Assembly: GCA_013824115.1 (NCBI GenBank)
Contig: PNNG01000019.1
Span: 18,860 to 82,859 of the forward strand
From: Sphingobacteriaceae bacterium
GTDB lineage: Bacteria; Bacteroidota; Bacteroidia; UBA7662
Length of the DNA stretch: 64,000 nt
Direction: 5' to 3'
Position numbers and translations under genes: made by a program. Positions 18,027 through 28,600 of this stretch are shown in pieces; within the stretch, counting starts at the first letter, position 1, and each line of letters begins with the position of its first letter. The notes under the pieces were generated by a model. It had not been told where the DNA came from, ran no database searches, and saw nothing but the letters and a program-made list of their open reading frames with translations.

Positions 18027-19760
18027 ATGCGTTTTACCCATATTCTTGCCCGATGTTTCACCATCGGGCTTTGTGGCATACAGCTCTCGGCACATGCGCA
18101 AAACTACCCAGCCAACTACTTCCGTTCGCCGCTCGACATTCCACTGAAGCTTTCGGGTACTTTTGGAGAGCTGCGTACCAACCATTTTCACAGTGGCTTA
18201 GACATTCGTACCAATTCCGTGGAGGGCTTGCCTGTTTTTGCAGCTGCCGAAGGGCATGTGAGTCGCATTAAAATATCGGCTTACGGCTACGGAAATGCCA
18301 TTTACATCGACCATCCCAATGGCTATACCACGCTCTATGCGCATTTACGCGATTTCGACGAGCCTATTGCATCGTGGATCGAACAAAAGCATTACGAAAA
18401 GAAGTCGTTTGAACTCGATATAGCGCTTTTTCCCAACGAGTTGCCTGTAACCAAAGGCCAGCGCATTGCTTTCAGCGGAAATACGGGAGGCAGTGGCGGT
18501 CCCCACCTGCATTTTGAAGTGCGCGACACCAAAACCGAAGCCGTCATCAATCCGCGTCATTTCGGCTTTCGGGTGGCCGATGAAGTAGCGCCTGTGATCG
18601 ACTTCCTGGAGCTGGTTCCTTATGGCCCCAGTGCACAAATTGGCGGGAGTAAATTGCCGCGGAAAATCGCATTGCAGCGCACCAGCGGCAACATTTACAG
18701 CACCCAAGCCGTACCCGAAATTTTAGGTCCGGTTTATTTGCAAGTAAAAACCTGGGACAAACATACGGGCAATGAATTTCGAAATGGCGTTTACCAAATC
18801 GTATTGCGTCATGGCAACGATACACTCTATCATTTCAAAGCCGATCGTTTTGAGTTTAATGAAACCCGCTATGCCAATGCCGTAATGGATTATGAGGCGC
18901 GTATGCTTAACAAAGTGCAGATCTACCGTTGTTTCAAATCGGCAGGTAATTTACTAAGCATGCTTCCCCGCCATGCCCCTACAGGACTCATCCAATTGTC
19001 GCCGGGCGAAACCAGGGTTTTCGACCTCTTGGTTACCGACTTCGACGGCAATGCATCGCAAACCAAACTGCAAATGAGAGGTGCCGAGCAAGCGCAGGCC
19101 AATTTGCAGGAAAGCAATTTCACGAGCATCACCGAACGTGTATTGCCTAACCAGCCCTGGTTATGGCAAAACGACGAAGTGCAGCTACAAATGCCTGCCA
19201 ACAACCTATACGACACCTTGCATTTCGTTTACAAGCGCAGTGTAAAGCCTTATGCCATGTTCAGCTCGGTACACAGCATCCATCATGCATCTGTGCCTGT
19301 GCATGCCTTCTATGAGCTCGCCATCAGGCAAACGGGCTTGGTAGATAGCCTGCGAAACAAGACCGTTATGGTGAACATCAATATCAGCAAAGGCAGAACT
19401 GCTGTTACCGGCAAATGGGATGGCCCCTGGTTTCGCGCCAAAGTACGGGGTTTAGGCGATTATTACCTGGCGCTCGATACCATTCCGCCGAGCATCAAGA
19501 ACATCAATGCTCGCCTGGAAGGCAGTTACAGCAGGGGACAGCAAATTCGCTTTACCCTGGCCGACAACCTGGCAGGACTGCAGTCGTATGAATTGTACTT
19601 GGGCGAAACCTGGCAAAAAGCCATTTTCGACGGGAAAACCGCCACCCTGAGCTATACTTTTTCACAAAACAGTCCGAAAGGAAATCTTCCGCTCCGTTTG
19701 GTTGTTAAAGATGCTGTTGGAAATGTTTCCACTTTTCAAACCCAAATAAACAGTTTATGA
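18027..19760 (+). CDS. M23 family metallopeptidase, secreted
   Basis: The 577-residue protein has a signal peptide cleaved after SAHA (about 24) and then a LytM/M23 domain. Its zinc ligands are visible: H55 and D59 in HFHSGLD, and H160 and H162 in GGPHLHFEVR. About 400 residues of beta-rich sequence follow, without a recognised name, possibly Ig-like cell-wall or substrate-binding modules (AVGNVSTFQTQI at the end). M23 enzymes cut peptide cross-links in peptidoglycan, so cell-wall remodelling is the likely job. It overlaps bcp by 4 bp. Confidence 0.9.
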   Translation: MRFTHILARCFTIGLCGIQLSAHAQNYPANYFRSPLDIPLKLSGTFGELRTNHFHSGLDIRTNSVEGLPVFAAAEGHVSRIKISAYGYGNAIYIDHPNGYTTLYAHLRDFDEPIASWIEQKHYEKKSFELDIALFPNELPVTKGQRIAFSGNTGGSGGPHLHFEVRDTKTEAVINPRHFGFRVADEVAPVIDFLELVPYGPSAQIGGSKLPRKIALQRTSGNIYSTQAVPEILGPVYLQVKTWDKHTGNEFRNGVYQIVLRHGNDTLYHFKADRFEFNETRYANAVMDYEARMLNKVQIYRCFKSAGNLLSMLPRHAPTGLIQLSPGETRVFDLLVTDFDGNASQTKLQMRGAEQAQANLQESNFTSITERVLPNQPWLWQNDEVQLQMPANNLYDTLHFVYKRSVKPYAMFSSVHSIHHASVPVHAFYELAIRQTGLVDSLRNKTVMVNINISKGRTAVTGKWDGPWFRAKVRGLGDYYLALDTIPPSIKNINARLEGSYSRGQQIRFTLADNLAGLQSYELYLGETWQKAIFDGKTATLSYTFSQNSPKGNLPLRLVVKDAVGNVSTFQTQINSL

Positions 19761-20206
19761 GCAAACCACAAGTGGGCGAAAAGGCCCCCAACTTCAGCGG
19801 ACTCAACCAAAAAGGCGAAACCATCAGCCTCGATCAATTCAAAGGCAAAAAAGTAGCGCTGTACTTCTACCCCAAAGACGACACCCCCGGCTGCACGGCC
19901 GAAGCTTGCAACCTGCGCGACAACCACAGCGCGCTTCAAGCCGCAGGGTACGTGGTCATTGGTGTGAGCTCCGACAGTGTAAAATCGCACGACAAATTTG
20001 CTAACAAATACAGCTTGCCTTTCGACCTATTGGCCGATGAAGACAAAAGCACCCACGAGGCTTATGGCACTTGGATTGAAAAAAGCATGTATGGCCGCAA
20101 GTACATGGGTACCGACCGGGTCACATTCATCATCGATGACGAAGGCGTTATCGAAAAAGTGATTGAAAAGGTAAACACCAAGGACCATACGGCGCAGATT
20201 CTTTGA
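19757..20206 (+). CDS. bcp: Thiol peroxidase Bcp (peroxiredoxin Q)
   Basis: The 149-residue protein is of standard length for Bcp/PrxQ. The active-site loop DDTPGCTAEACNLRD places the peroxidatic Cys at 46 and a resolving Cys at 51, the usual i+5 arrangement. It reduces hydroperoxides with electrons from thioredoxin. It is the last gene of the symporter-LOG-M23-bcp operon and is followed directly by a strong terminator. Confidence 0.97.
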   Translation: MSKPQVGEKAPNFSGLNQKGETISLDQFKGKKVALYFYPKDDTPGCTAEACNLRDNHSALQAAGYVVIGVSSDSVKSHDKFANKYSLPFDLLADEDKSTHEAYGTWIEKSMYGRKYMGTDRVTFIIDDEGVIEKVIEKVNTKDHTAQIL

Positions 20207-20211
20207 AAAAC

Positions 20212-20254
20212 AATCGGTCAATAAGTGGCGTATATGACTTATTGACCGATTTTT
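20212..20254. terminator. Bidirectional intrinsic terminator
   Basis: A perfect 15-bp inverted repeat (AATCGGTCAATAAGT / ACTTATTGACCGATT) has a 10-base loop. TTTT follows on the plus strand and an A-run precedes it, serving the minus strand. It separates bcp from the convergent FG-GAP protein gene. Confidence 0.85.
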
Positions 20255-20300
20255 CGCTGTGCCAAAGACAACTGGCTTTTGCTTATCGTAAATGCAACAT

Positions 20301-22499
20301 TCAGCGCAACAATACCACTTTCTTTACAAGGTGTTGCCCATTTTCTAAGCGCACATGCAGGGTGAATATCCCTTTTTGCTCACAGAAAAAGGTGTAGCCA
20401 GTAGCTGATTGGTCGAGGATTTCCAACTTCACTTGCTTTCCTTGCACATCCGTGAGGGCAAATGAACGCACTTTCAAATCAACATGAGCCGAATACGCCA
20501 CCTGAAACTGTCCAGAAGTAGATGGATTGGGAAAAACGGTTATGCTCTCTTCGAGATACAACGGATGTGCTACCGACGAAAATTGGGATGTATTTCGGAA
20601 GGCCAAAACGCCACCACGTTCCGTGCCTATGAGCAAATGAGGCCCTGTTCCACCAGATGCGGCTGCGATGCAAGGACTGGCATTGAATGTAAATCGAGCC
20701 TGATTATAGACACCGGTGAGTGGAAAAAAGAAAGCGTTGCTGCTTTCAGTGAAGGTGCCACTCAAGCTTACCTCAAAATCAGGATAAAAATGGAGCTTCC
20801 CTTCATAGCCCCCCACCACCAAATCGTATTGGCCATTGCCGTTAAAATCGGTTACACGTGGACGTGCCCAACCCGGATCGCTTTGCGCTAGGTTTATATT
20901 TCCAAAAGCGCTGTTTGAAAGCTGAAAATGAGGGCTGGTTGTACTTCCTTGATTTAGAAACAGCATGATTTTGCCTCTAAAAGTCCCAACCACTAAGTCA
21001 AGCTTCCCATCTCTGTTGATATCAACCAATTCGGGGGCTACTGCCGTATCTACATCCAGCAACAACGGTTGTGGAGCCGCAAAAGAATATCCGGCTCCTG
21101 TCGACAATTTCTGAAAGAACCTGATGGATCCATCCAAACTACCAACCACCAAATCTAGACGTCCATCGCCATTTAGGTCGCCTGCTGTAATTTGTGGATA
21201 TTGGATAGCATATTGACCTAGGTTCAAAAAATTGGTATCCACCAAAACCAAACGGTATTGCCCCCCTGCTTGCATGGTTCTCAGATAAAGCCGGGCCTTC
21301 ACTGTGCCCTCATTGCTATGATGTGTCAAAAGGAGGTCTTCTTGCCCATCATCGTTCACATCAACCAGAAAGGGTGCTGTCCGTACGTGATTTTGCCATC
21401 CCTTATCAATTAAAAACCGCTTCGTCTGCAGTCGAAATGTATCCTGTAAGGTTGAACTTACATTCTCATAATGCCATACAAACTCAGTCGATGCCCTTCC
21501 AAAATAAAAACTGGGCGAAACCAGCATATCATTTTTACCGTCGTGATTCATATCTACAAAATAGGCCGACGGATAGCCATCAATGAACGCGCTGGTATCG
21601 TAATTGGGAAAGCCGGGTTGTATGGTTCGAATAAGCGCCGAATCAGTGCGGCCCGTATTGGTTAAGTATCTTAAGTGGGGACTGGCAATATCGCCCATCA
21701 CCAAATCAACCAAACCATCTTTATTGGCGTCAATAGCACTGATGTTAAATTGAACATGCTCTGGTTGGTTTCTATTATTTGCCACAATGATGTTGCACGA
21801 ATCATTCATTAAAATAACCGAATCACTTTCAGACCAAAAACGACCCCAACAATCGTCAACAGCATTAAATATCAAGGAATCCCTGTGGCCAAAGCGCTCC
21901 ATGGAGGTATTCTTAAAAAGCTGAATTTGTCCGGCCCTGCCCAACATATACACGAGTACATCTATATCGCCGTCACCATCTATATCCGCCACTACGGGCT
22001 TATCGGCAGCACTTGCATACATGGGTATGCTGGTACTGAAGAAGGGATAGAACACAGGAATCCAGGGACCGGTTGATTGAAAACTTGGAGTACCAGGTAC
22101 CCCAACGTTTTTATAGGCCACTACTACGCCCCCCGCATATGTAAACAAATCTTTTTTACCGTCTCCGTTGTAATCTATCAACTCCAAAAAGCCCGAAAGT
22201 GGTGGAAAAACAGCTGCATAATCAACCCTAAAAACATAGCCAGGTGGGCTTTGATTGGGGTCAAAAATATAGGTCAGCACCGCATTGTCTAACCTATCAA
22301 AAACTACCAAATCCTCGAAGCCGTCGGCATTCAAATCAATTTGCTGAAATGCAGGCAATGTCAAACCTCCTGTATACGGCTTGTCATACACCTGCGTATG
22401 CTCTTGTATACTCAAAAAATCGAATGGTCGAAATTGGAATGTCTGTCCACCAACTTCCCAACTAACCAATAACAAGACGCACAAGCTCATCCATCTCAT
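20301..22499 (-). CDS. FG-GAP/VCBS repeat surface protein with T9SS sorting domain
   Basis: The 732-residue protein has a signal peptide (cleavage near GGQ, about 19) and at least eight FG-GAP/VCBS-type repeats with the calcium-binding DxNxDGxxD pattern (for example DLNADGFEDLVV, DYNGDGKKDLF, DIDGDGDIDVLV, DLNGDGRLDLVVG). These predict a beta-propeller-like extracellular domain. The last ~80 residues are a type A T9SS sorting domain (VFPNPSTSGQFQV ... HLVKKVVLLR). The mature protein would be exported by T9SS and attached to or released from the surface. The ligand is unknown. It appears monocistronic. Confidence 0.9.
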   Translation of the reverse strand: MRWMSLCVLLLVSWEVGGQTFQFRPFDFLSIQEHTQVYDKPYTGGLTLPAFQQIDLNADGFEDLVVFDRLDNAVLTYIFDPNQSPPGYVFRVDYAAVFPPLSGFLELIDYNGDGKKDLFTYAGGVVVAYKNVGVPGTPSFQSTGPWIPVFYPFFSTSIPMYASAADKPVVADIDGDGDIDVLVYMLGRAGQIQLFKNTSMERFGHRDSLIFNAVDDCWGRFWSESDSVILMNDSCNIIVANNRNQPEHVQFNISAIDANKDGLVDLVMGDIASPHLRYLTNTGRTDSALIRTIQPGFPNYDTSAFIDGYPSAYFVDMNHDGKNDMLVSPSFYFGRASTEFVWHYENVSSTLQDTFRLQTKRFLIDKGWQNHVRTAPFLVDVNDDGQEDLLLTHHSNEGTVKARLYLRTMQAGGQYRLVLVDTNFLNLGQYAIQYPQITAGDLNGDGRLDLVVGSLDGSIRFFQKLSTGAGYSFAAPQPLLLDVDTAVAPELVDINRDGKLDLVVGTFRGKIMLFLNQGSTTSPHFQLSNSAFGNINLAQSDPGWARPRVTDFNGNGQYDLVVGGYEGKLHFYPDFEVSLSGTFTESSNAFFFPLTGVYNQARFTFNASPCIAAASGGTGPHLLIGTERGGVLAFRNTSQFSSVAHPLYLEESITVFPNPSTSGQFQVAYSAHVDLKVRSFALTDVQGKQVKLEILDQSATGYTFFCEQKGIFTLHVRLENGQHLVKKVVLLR

Positions 22500-22694
22500 A
22501 GGCGTTAAGTTAGTAACACTTAAAGAATCAACAAAGCCTGGTCCAAGAACTTAATACGCTTTTAATGTCAATTGAGCCCAAGCTGAAAGACTCTAGCGAA
22601 AGGCAAATTCCGTAAATCGTTGAATGACCGAAGCAAACAAAAAAAATCCCCCACCTCTTGCGAGATGGGGGACAGAAAATCTAATCAGCTAAAC
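22500..22694. other. Gap between the two T9SS surface genes
   Basis: This holds the terminator of the downstream large gene and the promoter region of the FG-GAP gene. No clear TAnnTTTG element is seen upstream of the ATG at 22499, and no gene is present. Confidence 0.5.
22637..22672 (-). terminator. Intrinsic terminator of the 2379-residue surface protein gene
   Basis: On the minus strand an 11-bp stem with one mismatch (CCCCCAT / GTGGGGG arms, TTGC-type loop, 22647-22672) is followed by a run of eight T. It starts about 22 bp after the stop codon. Confidence 0.85.
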
Positions 22695-25600
22695 TTAGCG
22701 CTGAATCATCAAACGCTTGATGGCCAAGTTGCTTCCGTCGCTGATGCGTACGAAATACAAACCTTCATTCAAGTTAGCGAGGTCAATTTCAATGTCGCTA
22801 CGAACACCGCTGTTCACAGTGAACTTCTGCATTTCTTGACCAACGGCATTCACGACAGTAATCATCAGATCCTTATCGGTACCACGCACTTGCAATTTAG
22901 CAGTGTAAGCAGCGGGGTTAGGATACAGCATGATCGACTTGCTGAATTCAGTTTCTTCGATAGACGACATTACACCACGGTTCAAGGTGAGGTTGAAAGG
23001 CAATACCGCCAAACGGCTCAAAGTATCGCTTACAGCACGTACTATCCAACGACCAACGAAGCTTTGTCCTACTTGAATACCCCTTGCAGCAAGTGTATCA
23101 ACAATCTGACCATAGGTAAGGGTCAACGAGGTGTCGGTTCCGGTATTCACCGTAACCACAGGGTTGGTGAAAGTGGTGCCAGGCACATCGAGCAACCAGC
23201 GATAGGTAACAGGAGTAGTTCCCACTGAACGTACCGAGCGGTTCCAACGAATGTTCACGGTTTGAGTAGGGTCACCTTCAAGGTTCACTACCGTGTTGTT
23301 AGAAGGTGCTCTGAGCACGAAGAACGACAAGCTGTCAACAGGAATTACTGGAGCACCTAGGTGCGCTTCAATCATTAGACGGAAGCCAGCTACCTGACCT
23401 AAACCAGTGCCATTCAATGCAGCTGTAAAGTAAGCGTTCGCACGGGTTGGATTTTCTGCTTGGAATGCCATAGGGAAATATCCCGTAGTTGCATTTGCAG
23501 GTTGAGCCATACCGATCAAGAAGTTACCATTGTTCACATTCACTGGGTTTGCGAAGCTAAACACTACCCACTGATTGGTGTCGGCTGCCGTAATCACACG
23601 TGGAGCCGATTGAGCCAAAATTACACCCGAATCATTCAGAACCACGGCATACAAACCATTACCGATGATAGCAGCCGTGTTCGAAATGCGCATGCGTGCA
23701 GCACGAATCGAACGATGACCTGTTACTGAATAGCGAGTGAGAAGCAAACCTGAACCAGTATTGTATCCAACGCCACCCAAACCCGTAGTTACGGTGTCAT
23801 TGTAGCTGATGATACTGTCAGTTTGTTGCTGCACCCAACTTCTGCTGTTGTTAGAAGGCACATCATCGGCAGGAATAGAAACACTCATGTTGTTGAAACC
23901 AAGATTGGTTCCTGTGAAATTGGCAAAGTTCACAGTTCTCACAGAATCAATACCCAACGTGGCAATGGTTTGCGTGTTGGTGAATGTATTGGCACCTGCC
24001 ACATTTAGCGTTACCGTTTGGTTATTGCGAACCTGAAAACCATTGTTTCTTAGCAAAACCTGAATCACCTCAGGAGAACCCCACTGACGTGGATTTCTGC
24101 CTTTCGCAAAAAGACCAAGTACTTCTACCTCATTGGCCCTGCGGTCGTCAACACCCCAAATAAATTCAGGACGGAAGGCGGTGGCGCCCAAAGTAGCTGG
24201 AGCAGCTGTGGCATTGTTTGCAGATACCAAACTTGCAGCAATGGCCGTATTGGCAGCGTACACTGCACCAGTTGTGGCAAATGGCGCAGAACCACCCCAC
24301 TCGTAGGCCAATTCAATAGATCCACCTGTATAGATAAATGGCTGTGCAAATTGAACAGTCATCGTTCCCACACCGGCTGGAATAGACACAGAGTCATCGA
24401 AATGCGTGTTCAAACCAGTGATCACCGCAGGCCAGCCTGTTCCACGCGTATAGGTCACATTCTGACCATTCGACAAGAACAAAGTGAATTTACCACGGGC
24501 AGCAGAACTTGCGCCAGCGGTGGTGCGAATAGCAAAACTTCTGATGGTTTCACCGCTATCAATGCCAGCAGCCGCCAATTCACTGGCAGGTACGAAAGAT
24601 GCAGCACGGAAGAAAGCATGAGCTGAAGTTCCGTTAGGTGCACGCAAACCTGTAGTGCCACCATTGGCAACAGGAGCTGCAGTCAAACGCAATGGCGCAA
24701 TGCCACCACGGAACATACGCACCCTCCAAGTCTGGGTAGCCAAACGGTTAAAGCTTCCCGAAGTAGCACGCACAGTCCAATCGAGAATTACAGAATCACC
24801 TACGTTAAAGCCCAAGCTAGCTAACAAAGCATCGATTTGACTGAAGGTAAGGGTCAAGCTCGTATCAGCACCACTATTTCCCGAAGGAAGAGCTACTGTA
24901 GGTGTGTTGAAATTGCCACCAGGCGCTATAGCCAACCACTGATAAGTTACAGGGAGGTTATTGCCTTCAACAGAACGGCTCCAACGAATGGTAGTTCTGG
25001 ATGAACCAGGACCAGCAATCGGCAGGATGGTGTTGTTAGCAGGTGCCAACAAGTTAAAGGCCGCAAGCGCATCGGTTACAGTACCGCGACGAATGTCAAT
25101 ATTCCAGGTTTGGAAAGAGAACACCGTATCAGTACCTGCAATAGCCCGCACACGCCAGATGCCACGCACAGTGTCACCTACGTTAACGTTCAAACCAGCC
25201 AAGGCTGCATCCAACTGTTGGAAGTTCAAAGTCAATGCGGTATCGGCACCACTGTTGCCAGAAGCCAATGTCAATAAAGGTGCATTGAAATTGCCTGCAG
25301 TACGGCTGGCCAACTGCCATACGTAACGCACAGCCGATTGTTGGGTACCGTTGAAAGGCATCGACCGTCTCCAATTGATGGTTGCCACCGAAGAGGCAGG
25401 GCCATTCACATTCAAAAATGCATTATTGGCAGGACCAACCAAGAAAGGTTCAGTTGCCGTAGTAGGATTGATAAGACGGATGTTGTAGTCTTCGGTTTCA
25501 CCATAAGAATAAGTTCCGCAACCTTGCACATCAGCAAAGGTGGTGGCACCCTCACGGTAAACAATACGCATACGAGTTACGCCCGTATCTGCAGTGCCTG

Positions 25601-28600
25601 GTACAAAAATTTGGAAATTAAACCATTCGCGCGCAGCAGCAGCACCAATATTGGTCAATGGACCAAAATCAGCAGCTACTTCAGAAGCTTCGAAAATGCC
25701 ATTTTTGTTGGCATCAACAAACACACGTCCACGAGCAGCATACGAATCGGTACCGCAGTAACCGCTACGAACTGACATGGCAAAACCACGACCTTTGGTA
25801 ATTGTAGCAGCTACACCCAACGATGTTTGATCTGTGTATGTTTCACATGCGTTGCTTGCAGAGCCTGTTATTGTGTTACCAATAATCACGCTGTCGATCT
25901 TGGTGTCAGCAGTAAGTGTTGCGTTTGATGCACAATAAGCCAAAGCCACAGAAATGGCATTGGTTCTGGTCAACGAGTCGGCACCTGCTGGGTTAGAAAC
26001 AACCAATTTTGCACTATAAGTACCTACAGCAGTAAACTGAACCTGAGGAGCAACACTGCTGTCATTGGTGTTGTTCACATAAGTGAAGGTATTAGGCGTG
26101 ATGGTCCAACGACGCTGGAAGGGAATGTTCAACGAAGTATCGGTTAGCGTTACCGTTGAAACGATACCACCCGTAGTTGGTGTTGTATTGCTGATTGTAA
26201 AACCTGCAACCGGCGTAACAGGCTGTACCACCTGAAGGTTGGCTGCTGCTGTGCGTACACAAGCATTGGCTCCTGTAATGGTTGCCGTGTAGGTTTCTAT
26301 GCCTGCAGTATTTCTAACTCCGGTAGGCGCTGATAAGGTCGTTGCCGTAAATCCAGCAGGACCAGTCCAAGCAACAGTTCTTTGCGCCAGTGTAATGTTA
26401 GGATTGAATGCCCCTAAGTTCGTAAACAAAGTTGCAGTGCTGATAACCCAGTTCGAAGCGTTATTGTTATCGAAATTCACCAACATCATGCCAGCAGAAG
26501 AGGTGGTAGAGCTGCTTCCGGTCCAATCTGCGGCAGTAACACCTGCAGCTGCCGGGAAAGTAAATCCACGGAATGCAACGGCATCTACTAAAGCCGCTCC
26601 GTTACGAATGGTAACACCCCAAGTTGAAGTCGCAAAAATAGCATCTACCGCACCACCTGTATTGTAATACCTGTTAGCAGGATTGTCGGTTCCAGGGCCG
26701 ATATGCAATAACAACACAGAACCTGCAGGTATGGTTGTATTTGCAGGGAAAGAATACGTACGAGCTCCAGTACCGAAAATTTCCAGATTCCAGCCACTGA
26801 TATTGGCAAGCGTATCTCCAAAATTGGTGATTTCCAAGAAATCCTGCGCTTCGAAAGGAATATAAGATGGGTAAACAGGTTGAGCACCCACACCGGTCCG
26901 GAAACTCACCATCTCCGAAATGCGTACAATCGACTGGTTTCGAGCAACAGTACCCGCAGTAGCTGCAGGAACGCCGTTTCTCAACAATTCCACCGTAGAC
27001 GACTGCGTCACAATGATTTGCGATGGAACCGCTCTGGCAGTCCAAGCATCACTACGCACCGTACGAACCAATGTGTCATTGGTTCTCACAGAAGCAGTAA
27101 GTGAGTCAACAAAAATGCGGAACACATAATTGCCTGTATCTACCAAGTTCAAGGCATTTGTAAATGTGATGGTGTCGGTTGTACCAGAGGTGAAAGTGCC
27201 TGTGTTACGCACCACGTCAGTCAAATTGATAACAGTGCCAGAAGGGGTAGTAACTGTACCTTTGTAAGTCAATGGCAAGGCTGTACGATCAATACTTGGT
27301 CCCTCATTCCGTGCTACAAAAACTGCACTTTCTGACTGACCGAAACATTGGCCATTGGTAGGGCGTACCAGATGGGTCAAAGCAACGTCATTTGCGCCTA
27401 CAGTACCCCAGGCAAAAAACTCACCATTGGCCAAATCAATGGCAGTGGAAGTACGAACACCTGTACCTGTTAAGCTTCCATCTCCGAGCGTAGCACTACG
27501 TGAAGTCCAAGGACCCGTTAAAGACGAAGCCTGAGCCACACGGATGTTTGCTAAAGTACCTCCAAAAAGCACGGCATCATTCAAGCTCCAGTTCAAGGCA
27601 ACTGTAGCTGTGGTACCTATAGAACCTGTAGAAGCCACTCGAAACGCACGTGGACCCATTGGTGAAGTCAAAGGAGCAACACCACTGCCACTAGGTGCAC
27701 CAACTACAGAAACAGTAATGTTTTGAGCCGTACCGCCTGTGATGATATTGGCAAGAGTTACCAATGACCTCGAAGGCATGCCGTTTACAATAGATCCCAC
27801 AGGGAAGTTGCGCGAAGCAGCAGCCGTACTATTTACTATAACTTCAATGTCTCCAAGTACAAATGAGGTAATTGAACCTCCCGGAGGAGCGAATGCTGGA
27901 TTCGTACAAGTGATTTTACCACCTGGAGGCAAGTGGATTATACCGTTGGTCAAAGTCAACGCTCCTGAAGCACCAGTAACCGTTAGGTTGCCTGTCAAAT
28001 TCAGACCAGCGATATTGCTCAGGGTTAAACCGTTGATGGTGCGCGATGCTGGCATCTCACTGCCTTCAGTGACACGTGTTGGAGCCTGACCTGTGAAAAA
28101 TACATATTGAAGGTTGTAAACTGTTGAAGTAATGGTAGGCGTACCATTCAAACTTCCTAATGGAGATCTGCGTACTTGAGAAGAAGTAGCAGCAGCAGCA
28201 GCCATATCGAAGGTCAGGTTAGAGCCGACGTTGAATGTACCAGCAATCAAGCCCAAATCAAAACCAATCGACAATGGGTTAGCTAAGGTTACACCTGCTG
28301 GGTTATTCACCTGAATTTGACCCACTACGTTGTTGGCCAATGTACCCGTTTGGTTAATGGTTTGTGCTGTGGTACCGTTAAACTGCCATACTGCATTGGC
28401 GTTCGCAAAGTTGGAGTTACCGGCATGAGTAAGGTTTCCACGCATGTCAAGCACACGAAGTGCAGTACCTGTGGTTGGAACCCCAAAATTGATTCTGCCC
28501 GATGCTGCAATATTCGTGGCACCAATCACTGTCAGCACCCTTTGTGCAGCAGCATTCACGGCAAGAATACCGTTCACAGTTAATGAGGCTACACTACCTG